From Bacteroidota bacterium (GTDB taxonomy: Bacteria > Bacteroidota > Bacteroidia > B-17B0 > Aurantibacillaceae): a stretch of 34,281 bases of DNA. Below, one piece after another: positions 15,882-23,290 of this stretch. Position numbers and translations under genes: made by a program. The notes beneath the pieces are model-generated. The model made no database searches. It was not told where the DNA came from and was given only the letters and a program-made list of their open reading frames with translations. Positions within the stretch are counted from its first letter, which is position 1, and the number at the start of each line of letters is the position of its first letter. The stretch lies in NCBI GenBank assembly GCA_013297775.1, contig JAAFIL010000039.1, forward strand, positions 1 through 34,281, written 5' to 3'.

Positions 15882-16290
15882 TTTATTGCCATTAATTTCC
15901 TCGTTTCCATCGAATACAAATAGGTAATAACATTAATAGGAGTTAAGTTGCGCGATAACTTCTAATAATAAATGCAGATTTACTCTAGTTCAAAGGTTTT
16001 GCCAATAAAAATACGGAGGGATTATTCGGTAATTACTCACTTAACAAGTCTTAGCTAAGGCTGGCTCAAATATCCACCGAGTGTTTACCCATGCAAAAAT
16101 TAGCAACGAAAATAGCACCAATTTTTACCGAAAAAATTAACGTAAAATATTTTTGCGTTTAATGTTAAAGGTGTTGGTTACTGATAAAACCAAATTTATA
16201 ATTCTTTCAATCCATAAATAATGAGGGATTTCAGTGTTTATTTCAATGGCACAGTTGTTGTTAAACATATTATGAAAACTATATGTTGTT

Positions 16291-17082
16291 ATGAAGCATC
16301 TCTTTAATTTCCTTATCATTTATTTTTTTTCGGCACCCTGCTTGGCTCAACTAAATTGTTCAACCAATAAAGAAAAAGATTTATCTGTAACAAAAACGTG
16401 TAAGCATAAAAACGGAAAAGTTTCCACACTCGAAAAATGGGATGCTAACTTGTATTGGGGTTCGTTTGAGGCATTTACAGACTCTGGCCAATCCATTATA
16501 CGTTACCAATTAAGAAAAGTAGCGGGACACGCTTCGGTGCAAGTAAAATATCATGCCAATGGACAAATCTCTAAATTGGAGTATAGTTCAGCTCCCGATG
16601 GAGGCATACAATTTTACAATTACATTCATCACTATAACGAAAAAGGAATCCAAACGGAATATTATAATCTAAGTCAACCCGATGGTCATCCTGTTTTATT
16701 TGTCCCTGAAGAACTCACTAAAAATAAACCCATTCAACCAACAACTGGCACTAATCCAAAAACTTGTGCCGCTATTGCGCTCACAAAATATACCGTTCAA
16801 AATCATACCCGTAAACAAGTGCGTTTAATTCTATCGCCCAATTATCAACTAAATTATCCCAAGCGAAATGCTCGTGTTTTATTAGTTGATGCCATGACTG
16901 AATTAAAAGTAGATAGTATTTTATTATCAGATACGTTTTTGGATAAAGAAACCCTGTTTACCCTCAGTTTAGATAGCACTCAAAAAAATGTCAGCAAGCG
17001 CATCCTGATTACAAACTCAGAAAAAACACCAAATAATTTAACCCATACTTGGCATTTGGTAGATAAAATTAAACTCAAATAA
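16291..17082 (+). CDS. Secreted protein of unknown function
   Basis: The 263-residue protein has a signal peptide (1-19, ending CLAQ). Its N-terminal half contains short repeats of the form K-x-G-K / HANGQISKLEYSS / YNEKGIQTEYYN, the MORN-like 'toxin-antitoxin repeat' pattern (YwqK type) often seen in Bacteroidota secreted proteins. The C-terminal half (about 150-263) is beta-rich and unrecognised. No partner genes: it lies alone between a 2.4 kb gap and the minus-strand arginine decarboxylase unit. No TAnnTTTG promoter is visible before it. Confidence 0.75.
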   Translation: MKHLFNFLIIYFFSAPCLAQLNCSTNKEKDLSVTKTCKHKNGKVSTLEKWDANLYWGSFEAFTDSGQSIIRYQLRKVAGHASVQVKYHANGQISKLEYSSAPDGGIQFYNYIHHYNEKGIQTEYYNLSQPDGHPVLFVPEELTKNKPIQPTTGTNPKTCAAIALTKYTVQNHTRKQVRLILSPNYQLNYPKRNARVLLVDAMTELKVDSILLSDTFLDKETLFTLSLDSTQKNVSKRILITNSEKTPNNLTHTWHLVDKIKLK

Positions 17083-17186
17083 AATTCTTTAGAACTTCAC
17101 TTATCTGCATATCCGCTAACACCAACTTATTCTCACTCGCTTCTTTTAATTTAGTAACAAAACTCAGTAACTTTCCCCCTCTGCGA

Positions 17187-17374
17187 CCTTTGCGTGCCTC
17201 ACTTATTTTTACAAAGAAAGTTTCTAATTATTTATAGCTCTTATACCAAAGCTTCTCTTTCTTAAAAAACAAACCACCATTTCATTCATCTATTCCTTTG
17301 CGTACTTTGCGCCTTTGCGTGCCTCAAAAAATTGAGTAACAACAAGCTAATCCCTTCCCACCTTTGCGTGCCTT
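17187..17374. repeat. Short phrase CCTTTGCGTGCCT repeated three times
   Basis: The phrase occurs at 17187-17200, 17312-17325 and 17361-17374, with an additional TTTGCGTACTTTGCG run just before the second. The rest of the 314-base gap (17083-17396) is AT-rich with no gene or terminator seen. Similar CTTTGCG strings are familiar as scattered intergenic repeats in Bacteroidota genomes. Confidence 0.7.
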
Positions 17375-17396
17375 CTTAAACCAGTATTAACCTCAT

Positions 17397-17990
17397 TTAC
17401 TTTTTAGCATAAGAATAATGCCCAATGATTTTAAAACTAAACAAACAATCTTCAAGCACTTGCCCTGCCCCAATATTATGAATGATTAAATACCGTTCAC
17501 CATTGTCCGATTTTTTTGCACTCACCAATCCAATGTGAGTGATACCTCCACCCAAATTCCAACACACCACATCACCAGGTTCATAATCACTAGCCACCGT
17601 ACTCAGCTTTTTAATACTTCCAAAACGTGTAAAAAATAACATCAAGTTAGGTACCCGTCGGTGATCTATATTTTTATCGGTTGTTCTTAATCCCCACTTT
17701 TGGGGGTACTTTTTAAAATTCTTTGCCATGTCTTCGTGTACCTCCTTTTGTAAATCAACTCCACACTTTCGGTAAGCACGTATAACAACATCGGTACACA
17801 CACCTTTGTTAGCGGGCAAATCGCCATTAGGATAAGGTATCGTAAAATAAGCAGGATCATAAACTACCCTTTGCTTTGTGAGCGTATATGCCGAGTCTGC
17901 CAAGCGTTTATAAAAATTAGCTTGCGCATAAAAGTAATTACTTGTGCTTAAAACTAAAGTAACCACAAACAGCTTCGTGCAGTTAACCAT
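17397..17990 (-). CDS. DUF1287 family protein, putative secreted amidase/peptidase
   Basis: The 197-residue protein has a signal peptide (about 1-22) and the DUF1287 motifs: GVCTDVVIRAYR (63-74, candidate catalytic Cys65), VHEDM, a KNIDHRRVPNLM block (106-117), and GDVVCWNLGGGITHIGLVS (139-157, candidate His152). The fold is thought to be NlpC/P60- or CHAP-like, so a cell-wall or small-molecule amidase is plausible but unproven. Its ATG overlaps the stop of the arginine decarboxylase gene by one base, so translation is probably coupled. Confidence 0.85.
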   Translation of the reverse strand: MVNCTKLFVVTLVLSTSNYFYAQANFYKRLADSAYTLTKQRVVYDPAYFTIPYPNGDLPANKGVCTDVVIRAYRKCGVDLQKEVHEDMAKNFKKYPQKWGLRTTDKNIDHRRVPNLMLFFTRFGSIKKLSTVASDYEPGDVVCWNLGGGITHIGLVSAKKSDNGERYLIIHNIGAGQVLEDCLFSFKIIGHYSYAKK

Positions 17991-19387
17991 TAATACCCTA
18001 AAATCTTTAGCATACTTTTATAACTCTGTTCTTTCGCAAATAAACGCGTTGTAATTTCACCATCTTCATCTCGGTCTATTAATACATGCTTAGGTGCCGG
18101 AATTAAACAATGCTGCGTGCCACCATAGCCACTCAAGGCTTCTTGATACGCTCCCGTATGAAAAAATCCAATGTATAAAGGTGCTTTATCTTGTTTCTCT
18201 ACTACCGGTAAAAATACTTGATTCGTGTGAGCTTCGTTGTTATAGTAATCCATACTATCGCAGGTTAATCCACCCAAATTAACAGGTTGATAAGGCTTAT
18301 GCCAATTATTTACCGCCAACAAAATAAAACGTTGGTTAATGCCCCAAGTATCAGGTAACGTAGTAATAAAACTGCTATCAATCATATACCAAGTTTCCCT
18401 GTCGTTTTGTTGCTTCTGATCTATAATCGAATAAAGCGTGGCACCGCTCTCGCCCACAGTATAAGAACCAAACTCTGTAAAAATATTAGGTTCAGCAATA
18501 TCGTGTTGCATGCAAAAACTTTTGATTTGTTCCACAATCTCTTCAATCATGTATTCATAATCGTAATCGAAACTTAACGAGGTACGAATAGGCATTCCAC
18601 CGCCAATATTCAACGAGTCCAAATCCGGACAAACCTGTTTCAATTCCTTGTAAATATTGAGGCATTTATTTAACTCAGTCCAATAATAAATGGTGTCTTT
18701 AATCCCTGTATTAATAAAAAAATGCAATAGCTTTAATTTATACTTAGGGTTCGTACTAATTTTATCTTGATACAACGACATAATTTCGCTGCTGCGAATA
18801 CCCAAACGCGAACTGTAAAAGGTAAACGAAGGTTCTTCTTCGGTGCTAATCCGAATCCCTAAATTCAACTGTTCAGCCTTCACATGTTTTTTATAATAAT
18901 CTATCTCCTCCAAATGATCGAGCACCGGAATAACATTAAACCCATCGTTAATAAGTTCGGTAATGGCTTGTTTGTAAGCCGTACGCTTATACCCATTACA
19001 AATAATATATGTATCTTTGCTCAATGCCTGTTTTTGGTACTGTTCTTTGATAATTTGGATATCGAACGTGGACGAGGTCTCAATATGAACTTCGTTTTTT
19101 AACACTTCATCGAGTACAAAACTAAAATGTGAACTTTTAGTGCAATAACAATAGGTGTATTTCCCTTTATAATCCACCTTCGCCATAGCCACATTAAATA
19201 AGCGTTTCGCTTTTTGAATTTGCGATCCTATTTTAGGTAAATAACTAATCCTAAGCGGCGTACCGTATTGTTTAATAATGTCCATTAATGGAATTCCATT
19301 AAAGTGTAATTGCTCGTCTAAAACTTCAAAACCCTCTTGTGGGAAGTCAAAAGTTTGATTAATGAGGTTCGAATACGTGTTATCCAT
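17990..19387 (-). CDS. speA: Arginine decarboxylase (PLP, fold-III type)
   Basis: The 465-residue protein makes agmatine from arginine. Seen: the PLP lysine in CYCTKSSHFS (Lys84), the phosphate-binding IGGGMP (261-266), TEFGSYTVGESGA near 304-316 with Glu305, and the active-site Cys in TCDSMD (Cys376-Asp377) supplied to the neighbouring subunit. This is the shorter arginine decarboxylase form usual in Bacteroidota, not the ~630-residue E. coli type; diaminopimelate decarboxylase is less likely given the C-terminal sequence. It is divergent from an arginase-family gene and coupled to the DUF1287 gene. Confidence 0.88.
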   Translation of the reverse strand: MDNTYSNLINQTFDFPQEGFEVLDEQLHFNGIPLMDIIKQYGTPLRISYLPKIGSQIQKAKRLFNVAMAKVDYKGKYTYCYCTKSSHFSFVLDEVLKNEVHIETSSTFDIQIIKEQYQKQALSKDTYIICNGYKRTAYKQAITELINDGFNVIPVLDHLEEIDYYKKHVKAEQLNLGIRISTEEEPSFTFYSSRLGIRSSEIMSLYQDKISTNPKYKLKLLHFFINTGIKDTIYYWTELNKCLNIYKELKQVCPDLDSLNIGGGMPIRTSLSFDYDYEYMIEEIVEQIKSFCMQHDIAEPNIFTEFGSYTVGESGATLYSIIDQKQQNDRETWYMIDSSFITTLPDTWGINQRFILLAVNNWHKPYQPVNLGGLTCDSMDYYNNEAHTNQVFLPVVEKQDKAPLYIGFFHTGAYQEALSGYGGTQHCLIPAPKHVLIDRDEDGEITTRLFAKEQSYKSMLKILGY

Positions 19388-19394
19388 AGAATGT

Positions 19395-19442
19395 AAGTGT
19401 TTTACTTTGTTATTAATTATTCAAAGTAAGTGATTTACTTTA
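19395..19442. promoter_or_regulatory. Repeated, partly palindromic motif between divergent arginine genes
   Basis: AAGTGTTTTACTTTG (19395-19409) and AAGTGATTTACTTTA (19427-19441) are near-identical direct repeats. TTACTTTG (19402-19409) and CAAAGTAA (19422-19429) form an inverted pair, and AAAGTAA-N5-TTACTTT lies at 19423-19441. On each strand these overlap -7-like boxes, so they could be two promoters facing apart, an operator shared by both genes, or both. Confidence 0.45.
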
Positions 19443-19482
19443 CGCAAAAATAAGGTTAAATATTAATTCTAAGTTAAGATTT

Positions 19483-20436
19483 ATGATAAAACCGATTAAA
19501 ATTATTGAGGTTAAAAGTGAAATTGGTGCTGGAACACGTGGCTCAAGTATGGGGGTTGATGCCATCAAAATTGCAGCTTTAGATTTTGGAAGCCCCTTTT
19601 TTAAACGCTACAAAAGTGTTGAAGTACCTAACGAAAACAACTTATTGCTTGAACCCGTTGTTAATGACTACGCCAAACGTATTAAAGGTATTTACAGCTT
19701 AAACGAACGTTTAGCCAAAGAAATTCAAAAAACAATCACCAAAAGCGAAGTGCCTATTGTGCTAGCAGGCGATCACAGTTCGGCTTTGGGTACCATTAGT
19801 GGCATTCGTATGGCACACCCCGAAAAACGCTTGGGCGTTATTTGGATAGATGCACACGCCGATTTACACAGCCCATACACGACCCCCAGCGGCAACATGC
19901 ACGGCATGCCTCTGGCCTGCGTATTAGCCGAAGATAATAAAGACCGTTTACAAAATAAACCCGACGACGAAACCGTTGAATATTGGGATAAACTCAAAAA
20001 TCTTGGAGGAATTTGTCCAAAAATCAATTACAACGACTTAGTATTTATTGCCCTTCGCGACTACGAAGCCCCAGAAGAACACCTCATTAAGAAAAATAAA
20101 GTACGTGTATTTAACTTACCCGAAATTAGAAAGAAGGCCGTTGAACGAGTTGCTATCGAAAGTTTAAACTACCTCGACCAGTGCGACCTTATATACGTTA
20201 GCTTTGATGTAGATAGCATGGATTCGCGCATTTCGAGCGGAACAGGCACACCAGTACCAAACGGAATTACCGAAAAAGAAGCTGGAAACTTAATTTATTA
20301 CATCATGCGAAGCAAAAAAATATGCTGCTTTGAAATGGTAGAAATTAACCCTACTTTGGATAAAGAAAACCTAATGGCCGAAAACGCATTTGAAATTTTG
20401 CAAAAAACAACAAATCAATTAAGCCACGATTTTTAG
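19483..20436 (+). CDS. Arginase/agmatinase family ureohydrolase, probably arginase
   Basis: The 317-residue protein has all the binuclear manganese ligands: His98 (AGDHSS), Asp123, His125 and Asp127 (WIDAHADLH), Asp242 and Asp244 (SFDVDSMD). The loop SGNMHGMP (136-143) is the arginase form of the substrate loop and argues for arginase (arginine to ornithine and urea) over agmatinase. The gene is divergent from arginine decarboxylase, which makes agmatine, so agmatinase remains possible. The next gene starts 19 bases downstream. Confidence 0.85.
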   Translation: MIKPIKIIEVKSEIGAGTRGSSMGVDAIKIAALDFGSPFFKRYKSVEVPNENNLLLEPVVNDYAKRIKGIYSLNERLAKEIQKTITKSEVPIVLAGDHSSALGTISGIRMAHPEKRLGVIWIDAHADLHSPYTTPSGNMHGMPLACVLAEDNKDRLQNKPDDETVEYWDKLKNLGGICPKINYNDLVFIALRDYEAPEEHLIKKNKVRVFNLPEIRKKAVERVAIESLNYLDQCDLIYVSFDVDSMDSRISSGTGTPVPNGITEKEAGNLIYYIMRSKKICCFEMVEINPTLDKENLMAENAFEILQKTTNQLSHDF

Positions 20437-20455
20437 AAAAGAATAATTTTAATTT

Positions 20456-20911
20456 ATGAAAAGTTTGTTTGATCCCCAACAAAGTGAAGCCTTTATTGAA
20501 CGCATTAAACATTTGGCACCCATGTCTGAAGCCAAATGGGGCGGCATGAGCGTATCACAAATGATGGCACATTTACAAGTGCCTTTAAATTTAGCCTTAG
20601 ATAACCTCGAAATAAAACCTAATAAATGGATTACTTTTTTATTGGGTAAACGAGCCAAACGCAACTTTTTAGCCGACGAACGCCCCTTCGAAAAAAATAT
20701 TCCAACGTTTAAACAAGCACGCATCAAAGAGGCAAGGCAGTTTGAACCCGAACGTGAAAAATTAATAGCGTTGATTAAAGCCTATCAAGCTGGAGGCCCC
20801 AATAACATTACCAAAAAACCACATCCATTTTTTGGCGAAATGACTCCTCAAGATTGGGATATTTTGCAAACCAAACACATAGATCACCATTTACGACAAT
20901 TTGGTGTTTAA
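20456..20911 (+). CDS. DUF1569 family protein (DinB-like fold)
   Basis: The 151-residue protein carries the DUF1569 signature: MMAHL near residue 36 (His39), HPFFGEMTPQDW (123-134) and KHIDHHLRQFGV (140-151). The histidines (39, 141, 144, 145) could form a DinB-like metal site. No activity is established for the family. It lies between the arginase-family and enoyl-CoA hydratase genes with gaps of about 20 bases, suggesting one transcript. Confidence 0.88.
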   Translation: MKSLFDPQQSEAFIERIKHLAPMSEAKWGGMSVSQMMAHLQVPLNLALDNLEIKPNKWITFLLGKRAKRNFLADERPFEKNIPTFKQARIKEARQFEPEREKLIALIKAYQAGGPNNITKKPHPFFGEMTPQDWDILQTKHIDHHLRQFGV

Positions 20912-20931
20912 ACTTTAACCTAAAAAATACA

Positions 20932-21708
20932 ATGAACTCGATTTTAGTTGAACAAAAAGGCCAAATAGCTTGGCTTACCTTAAACCGACCCGATAAGTTT
21001 AATAGCTTTAATCGGCAAATGGCATTAGACTTACATACGGCTTTAGATAAAGCAGAGGCTGATACCAATGTGCGTTGCGTAGTATTGTGTGGCAGTGGCA
21101 AAGCCTTTTGCGCTGGGCAAGATTTAAGCGAAGCCATAGACCCCAACGGTCCAGGTATCGAACGAATTGTAACCGAACATTACAATCCCATTATTGAACG
21201 CTTAGTTAGTATCGAAAAACCAATTATTGCGGCTGTAAACGGTGTGGCGGCTGGGGCTGGGGCTAATATAGCTTTGGCGTGCGATATAGTATTAGCTGCC
21301 GAATCGGCCACATTTATACAAGCCTTTAGTAAAATAGGACTAATACCCGATAGCGGTGGCACCTTCTTTTTACCGCGTTTAATTGGTCGCCAACAAGCCT
21401 TAGCCTTAATGATTACGGGCGATAAGCTAAGTGCATCAAGAGCCAAAGAACTAGGAATGGTGTATGCAACGCTTAACGATGCCACCTTTGTAGAAGAAGT
21501 ACTTCAATTGGCTACACGCATTGCCGACATGCCCACAAAAGGAATTGGCTTAACCAAACGTTTAATTAATCAAAGCTTCGGTAACACTTGGCAACAACAA
21601 TTAAATACCGAGGCCGTAACGCAAGTAGAAGCCGCCAATACTTACGACTACCAAGAAGGCGTAAATGCGTTTTTACAAAAACGTAAACCCATTTTTAAAG
21701 GCGAATAA
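20932..21708 (+). CDS. Enoyl-CoA hydratase/isomerase, PaaG-like
   Basis: The 258-residue crotonase-fold protein starts at 20932 (MNSILVEQKG); an upstream Met at 20854 lies inside DUF1569 and gives a non-family extension. Oxyanion-hole regions are at CAGQDL (60-65) and GVAAGAGAN (104-112), and Asp140 lies in IGLIPDSGG, the pattern of PaaG (1,2-epoxyphenylacetyl-CoA isomerase). No other phenylacetate genes are present here, so the substrate is inferred. It is the last gene before tRNA-Ser; no terminator was found between them. Confidence 0.85.
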   Translation: MNSILVEQKGQIAWLTLNRPDKFNSFNRQMALDLHTALDKAEADTNVRCVVLCGSGKAFCAGQDLSEAIDPNGPGIERIVTEHYNPIIERLVSIEKPIIAAVNGVAAGAGANIALACDIVLAAESATFIQAFSKIGLIPDSGGTFFLPRLIGRQQALALMITGDKLSASRAKELGMVYATLNDATFVEEVLQLATRIADMPTKGIGLTKRLINQSFGNTWQQQLNTEAVTQVEAANTYDYQEGVNAFLQKRKPIFKGE

Positions 21709-21721
21709 TTAAAAAAACAAT

Positions 21722-21729
21722 TACCTTTA
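21722..21729 (+). promoter_or_regulatory. Candidate tRNA promoter
   Basis: TACCTTTA, one base off TAnnTTTG, 14 bases before the tRNA. Confidence 0.4.
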
Positions 21730-21743
21730 TTGGTACCAAAATT

Positions 21744-21831
21744 GGAGACTTGTCCGAGTGGTTGAAGGAGCACGCCTGGAAAGTGTGTATGCGCCAAAAG
21801 TGCATCGAGAGTTCGAATCTCTCAGTCTCCG
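21744..21831 (+). tRNA. tRNA-Ser(GGA)
   Basis: 88 nt. The acceptor stem is GGAGACT (21744-21750) with AGTCTCC (21824-21830) and discriminator G. The anticodon stem CACGC/GTGTG encloses loop CTGGAAA with anticodon GGA at 21778-21780. A long variable arm and a T arm with GTTCGAATC are present, as expected for serine. CCA is not encoded. Confidence 0.96.
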
Positions 21832-22016
21832 CAAAAAAAATAATCCGTAAATAGACAGTTGAAATCGTAATGAAAGACAAAAGTTATAGGGGAACTTAAA
21901 GTTAAACGATCAATTTTATTAAGCTAAAAAGTTTACGAACGTATCATTTTGAAGAGTTAGACGTTTTATTCTAAACCATCCGATTTCTTGAAAATTACGG
22001 TTTATTAGAAATTTTT

Positions 22017-22256
22017 GGGCGTGCCCCCTATCAAGTTTTACTTAGCTTAGTGTCATAATTACACTCTCAGTTTTCGGGTAACGCAAGTTCTACATGGGGG
22101 TCGGGTCATCCGCTTTAGCCCCTTGGGCGTTTTGCTATTTTGCTACGGCCCGCGCCGAGCCTGCCCAAGTCGCTGCGGGGTCTTCGTGCCTCAGCCGCCT
22201 CGCTCGTGCAAAATTAGCAAACGCCCTTCGGGGGCTGCCGCTACTGCCCCTCACGC
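22017..22256 (+). repeat. GC-rich structured dispersed element, copy 1
   Basis: Conserved blocks: GTGCCCC at the start, GTCGGG near 22100, CGCTTTAGCCC, then CCTCGCTCG, GGGGCTGCCGCT and CCCTCAC at the end. Between them lie stems: CCCCC (22024-22028) with GGGGG (22096-22100), and GGGCGTTTTGCTATTTTGC (22125-22143) with GCAAAATTAGCAAACGCCC (22208-22226). AGCCCC/GGGGCT forms the base of the second stem. Copy 2 (29892-30102) keeps the blocks but has different, still paired, arms. It is GC-rich against AT-rich surroundings. The rest of 21832-22699 holds repeat fragments and no gene. Confidence 0.8.
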
Positions 22257-22307
22257 AGACGGGTTCTCCATAAATTTCTGTTGCATAAGGTGGGCTTAAG
22301 TAGTTTT

Positions 22308-22512
22308 ACAGCATTAGCTATTTTATTCTAATACCAATATCGGTTCTAAAAGATACAAGTTGAACCAGAATTATTTTTCTTTTAGGCGACGAAAAAATTA
22401 TAGGCGTAGCAAGGCCTACGGGTATAATTTTTGAGGAAGTATAAGAGAAAAAGAAACTGGGTCAACGTATCTTTTAGAAATGATGTTGGTATAAAGCCCC
22501 TCTCTCTTAAAA
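22308..22512 (+). repeat. Dispersed repeat copy, split by a MITE
   Basis: ACAGCATTAGCTATTTTATT CTAA (22308-22331), then after the inserted element AAAG-N4-TCTCTCTTAAAAT (to 22512), reproduce the uninterrupted block at 178-223. A further decayed partial copy (GAGTTAGACGTTTTATTCTA and following) lies at about 21954-21995. Confidence 0.75.
22332..22491. mobile_element. MITE-like element, 160 bp, with TAA target duplication
   Basis: Near-full-length palindrome with ends TACCAA/TTGGTA. TTCTAAAAGATAC on the left pairs with GTATCTTTTAGAA on the right, and the centre has AAAAATTATA (22393-22402) with TATAATTTTT (22423-22432) around CGTAG/CTACG. TAA flanks it at 22329-22331 and 22492-22494. The uninterrupted repeat at 178-223 has a single TAA at that point, which directly supports insertion. 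There is no transposase, so it must be moved in trans if active. Confidence 0.85.
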
Positions 22513-22538
22513 TTTGGTATTAGTTCGATTATCGGTAG

Positions 22539-22662
22539 AAAAACTTACAATGCTAAGAGGCGTACCCAGTTACTTGTGATGCGTTGAACCAAAAAATGCA
22601 AAAAACATAGGTATAGCAAAAACTACCATGAGTATTTTAACAAAATAGAATTGTAAGTTTTT
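22539..22662. repeat. Inverted repeat, 13-bp perfect arms
   Basis: AAAAACTTACAAT (22539-22551) and ATTGTAAGTTTTT (22650-22662) are exact reverse complements, with CGG/CCG just outside. The 98-base interior pairs poorly. It may be another small palindromic element; no target duplication is seen. Confidence 0.55.
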
Positions 22663-22699
22663 ATCCGAGATTGGACTAAATTATAAATCAAAGCCACTT

Positions 22700-23215
22700 T
22701 TATTTTTTCTCACTTTCTACTTTTAATAAATCAAGCCATCTTTGCATTCCTTTGTCTAAATTTCTATTGAATGAACTTTTAAAAAGTTTTGCAAAAAAGC
22801 CTTCCATACTTTCATCAACTGAAACAACGGTTTGTCCATTAGTTTCGTTCAATAGCCAATTATGTATAGCAAACATCCCCAACGTTTTCCCTGTCCACCC
22901 AAACCGCTCGTTGGGTTCAACGGTATGCAACGTTGAATGAATTTTTGCTCCGCCAGTTTTCCAGTCAAAAGTAGTTTCTGGTTTTAACTCGCCATTCAAT
23001 TTGGGCTTGCTAATGTCCGTTTGCCAACTTGCCCAATTATTAATGTTGGTCATAACTGCCCATACTTTTTCACTACTCGAATGGATAGTGATGGTCTTAC
23101 TACACTTTACAGGTGCGTTGTTGTTGATACTTTTCATATTTGAATTGTTTTGTGCAAATGAACTTAACGAAACTGTTAAGCTAACTGCGATGAATAAAAT
23201 TGATTTTTTGAACAT
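22700..23215 (-). CDS. SRPBCC (START/Bet v1-like) family protein with signal peptide
   Basis: The 171-residue protein begins with a signal-like segment (1 to about 21, LSSFAQ). The SRPBCC fold follows: SSEKVWAVMTNINNWASWQTDI near 46-68 and TTFDWKTGGAKIHSTLHTVEPNERFGWTG-like strands near 81-110 are typical, and a C-terminal helix closes the pocket. Members bind hydrophobic ligands; the ligand is unknown. A Met at residue 27 could give a cytoplasmic form. A Crp/Fnr gene lies just upstream and an FNR-type box sits in front of this gene. Confidence 0.85.
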   Translation of the reverse strand: MFKKSILFIAVSLTVSLSSFAQNNSNMKSINNNAPVKCSKTITIHSSSEKVWAVMTNINNWASWQTDISKPKLNGELKPETTFDWKTGGAKIHSTLHTVEPNERFGWTGKTLGMFAIHNWLLNETNGQTVVSVDESMEGFFAKLFKSSFNRNLDKGMQRWLDLLKVESEKK

Positions 23216-23241
23216 GGTCTTACTGTTTTAAATTAACAGCA

Positions 23242-23249
23242 CAAAGGTC
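23242..23249 (-). promoter_or_regulatory. Candidate -7 box of the SRPBCC gene
   Basis: On the minus strand it reads GACCTTTG, one specified base off TAnnTTTG, 26 bases before the start codon. It places the start point near 23238. Confidence 0.4.
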
Positions 23250-23270
23250 AAAACAAAATCAAAACTTGCT

Positions 23271-23286
23271 CTTGATAAAAATCAAG
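23271..23286. promoter_or_regulatory. Perfect FNR-type box
   Basis: CTTGATAAAAATCAAG is a perfect palindrome containing TTGAT-N4-ATCAA, the classic FNR consensus. Its centre is about 40 bases upstream of the predicted SRPBCC start point, the usual place for a class II Crp/Fnr activator. It lies between that gene and the Crp/Fnr gene at 23291. Confidence 0.65.
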
Positions 23287-23290
23287 AAGT

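Larger units (their letters stand above)
15355..16290. other. Gene-free stretch with scattered hairpins
   Basis: No credible gene. Seen: GAAATG-TTTG-CATTTC (15498-15513); CAGATG/CATCTG (15680-15699); a long hairpin at 15712-15760; a perfect 14-bp inverted repeat at 15830-15881; and CTGGCTCAAA at 16061, which recurs inside the MITE at 14941. Further on, 16100-16290 is AT-rich with nothing else recognised. An antisense frame at 16137-16319 overlaps the next gene and has no features of a gene. Confidence 0.6.

Noticed and set aside
16137-16319. 60-codon minus-strand frame before the secreted protein
   Set aside because: Overlaps the start of a gene with a clear signal peptide; no promoter or domain.
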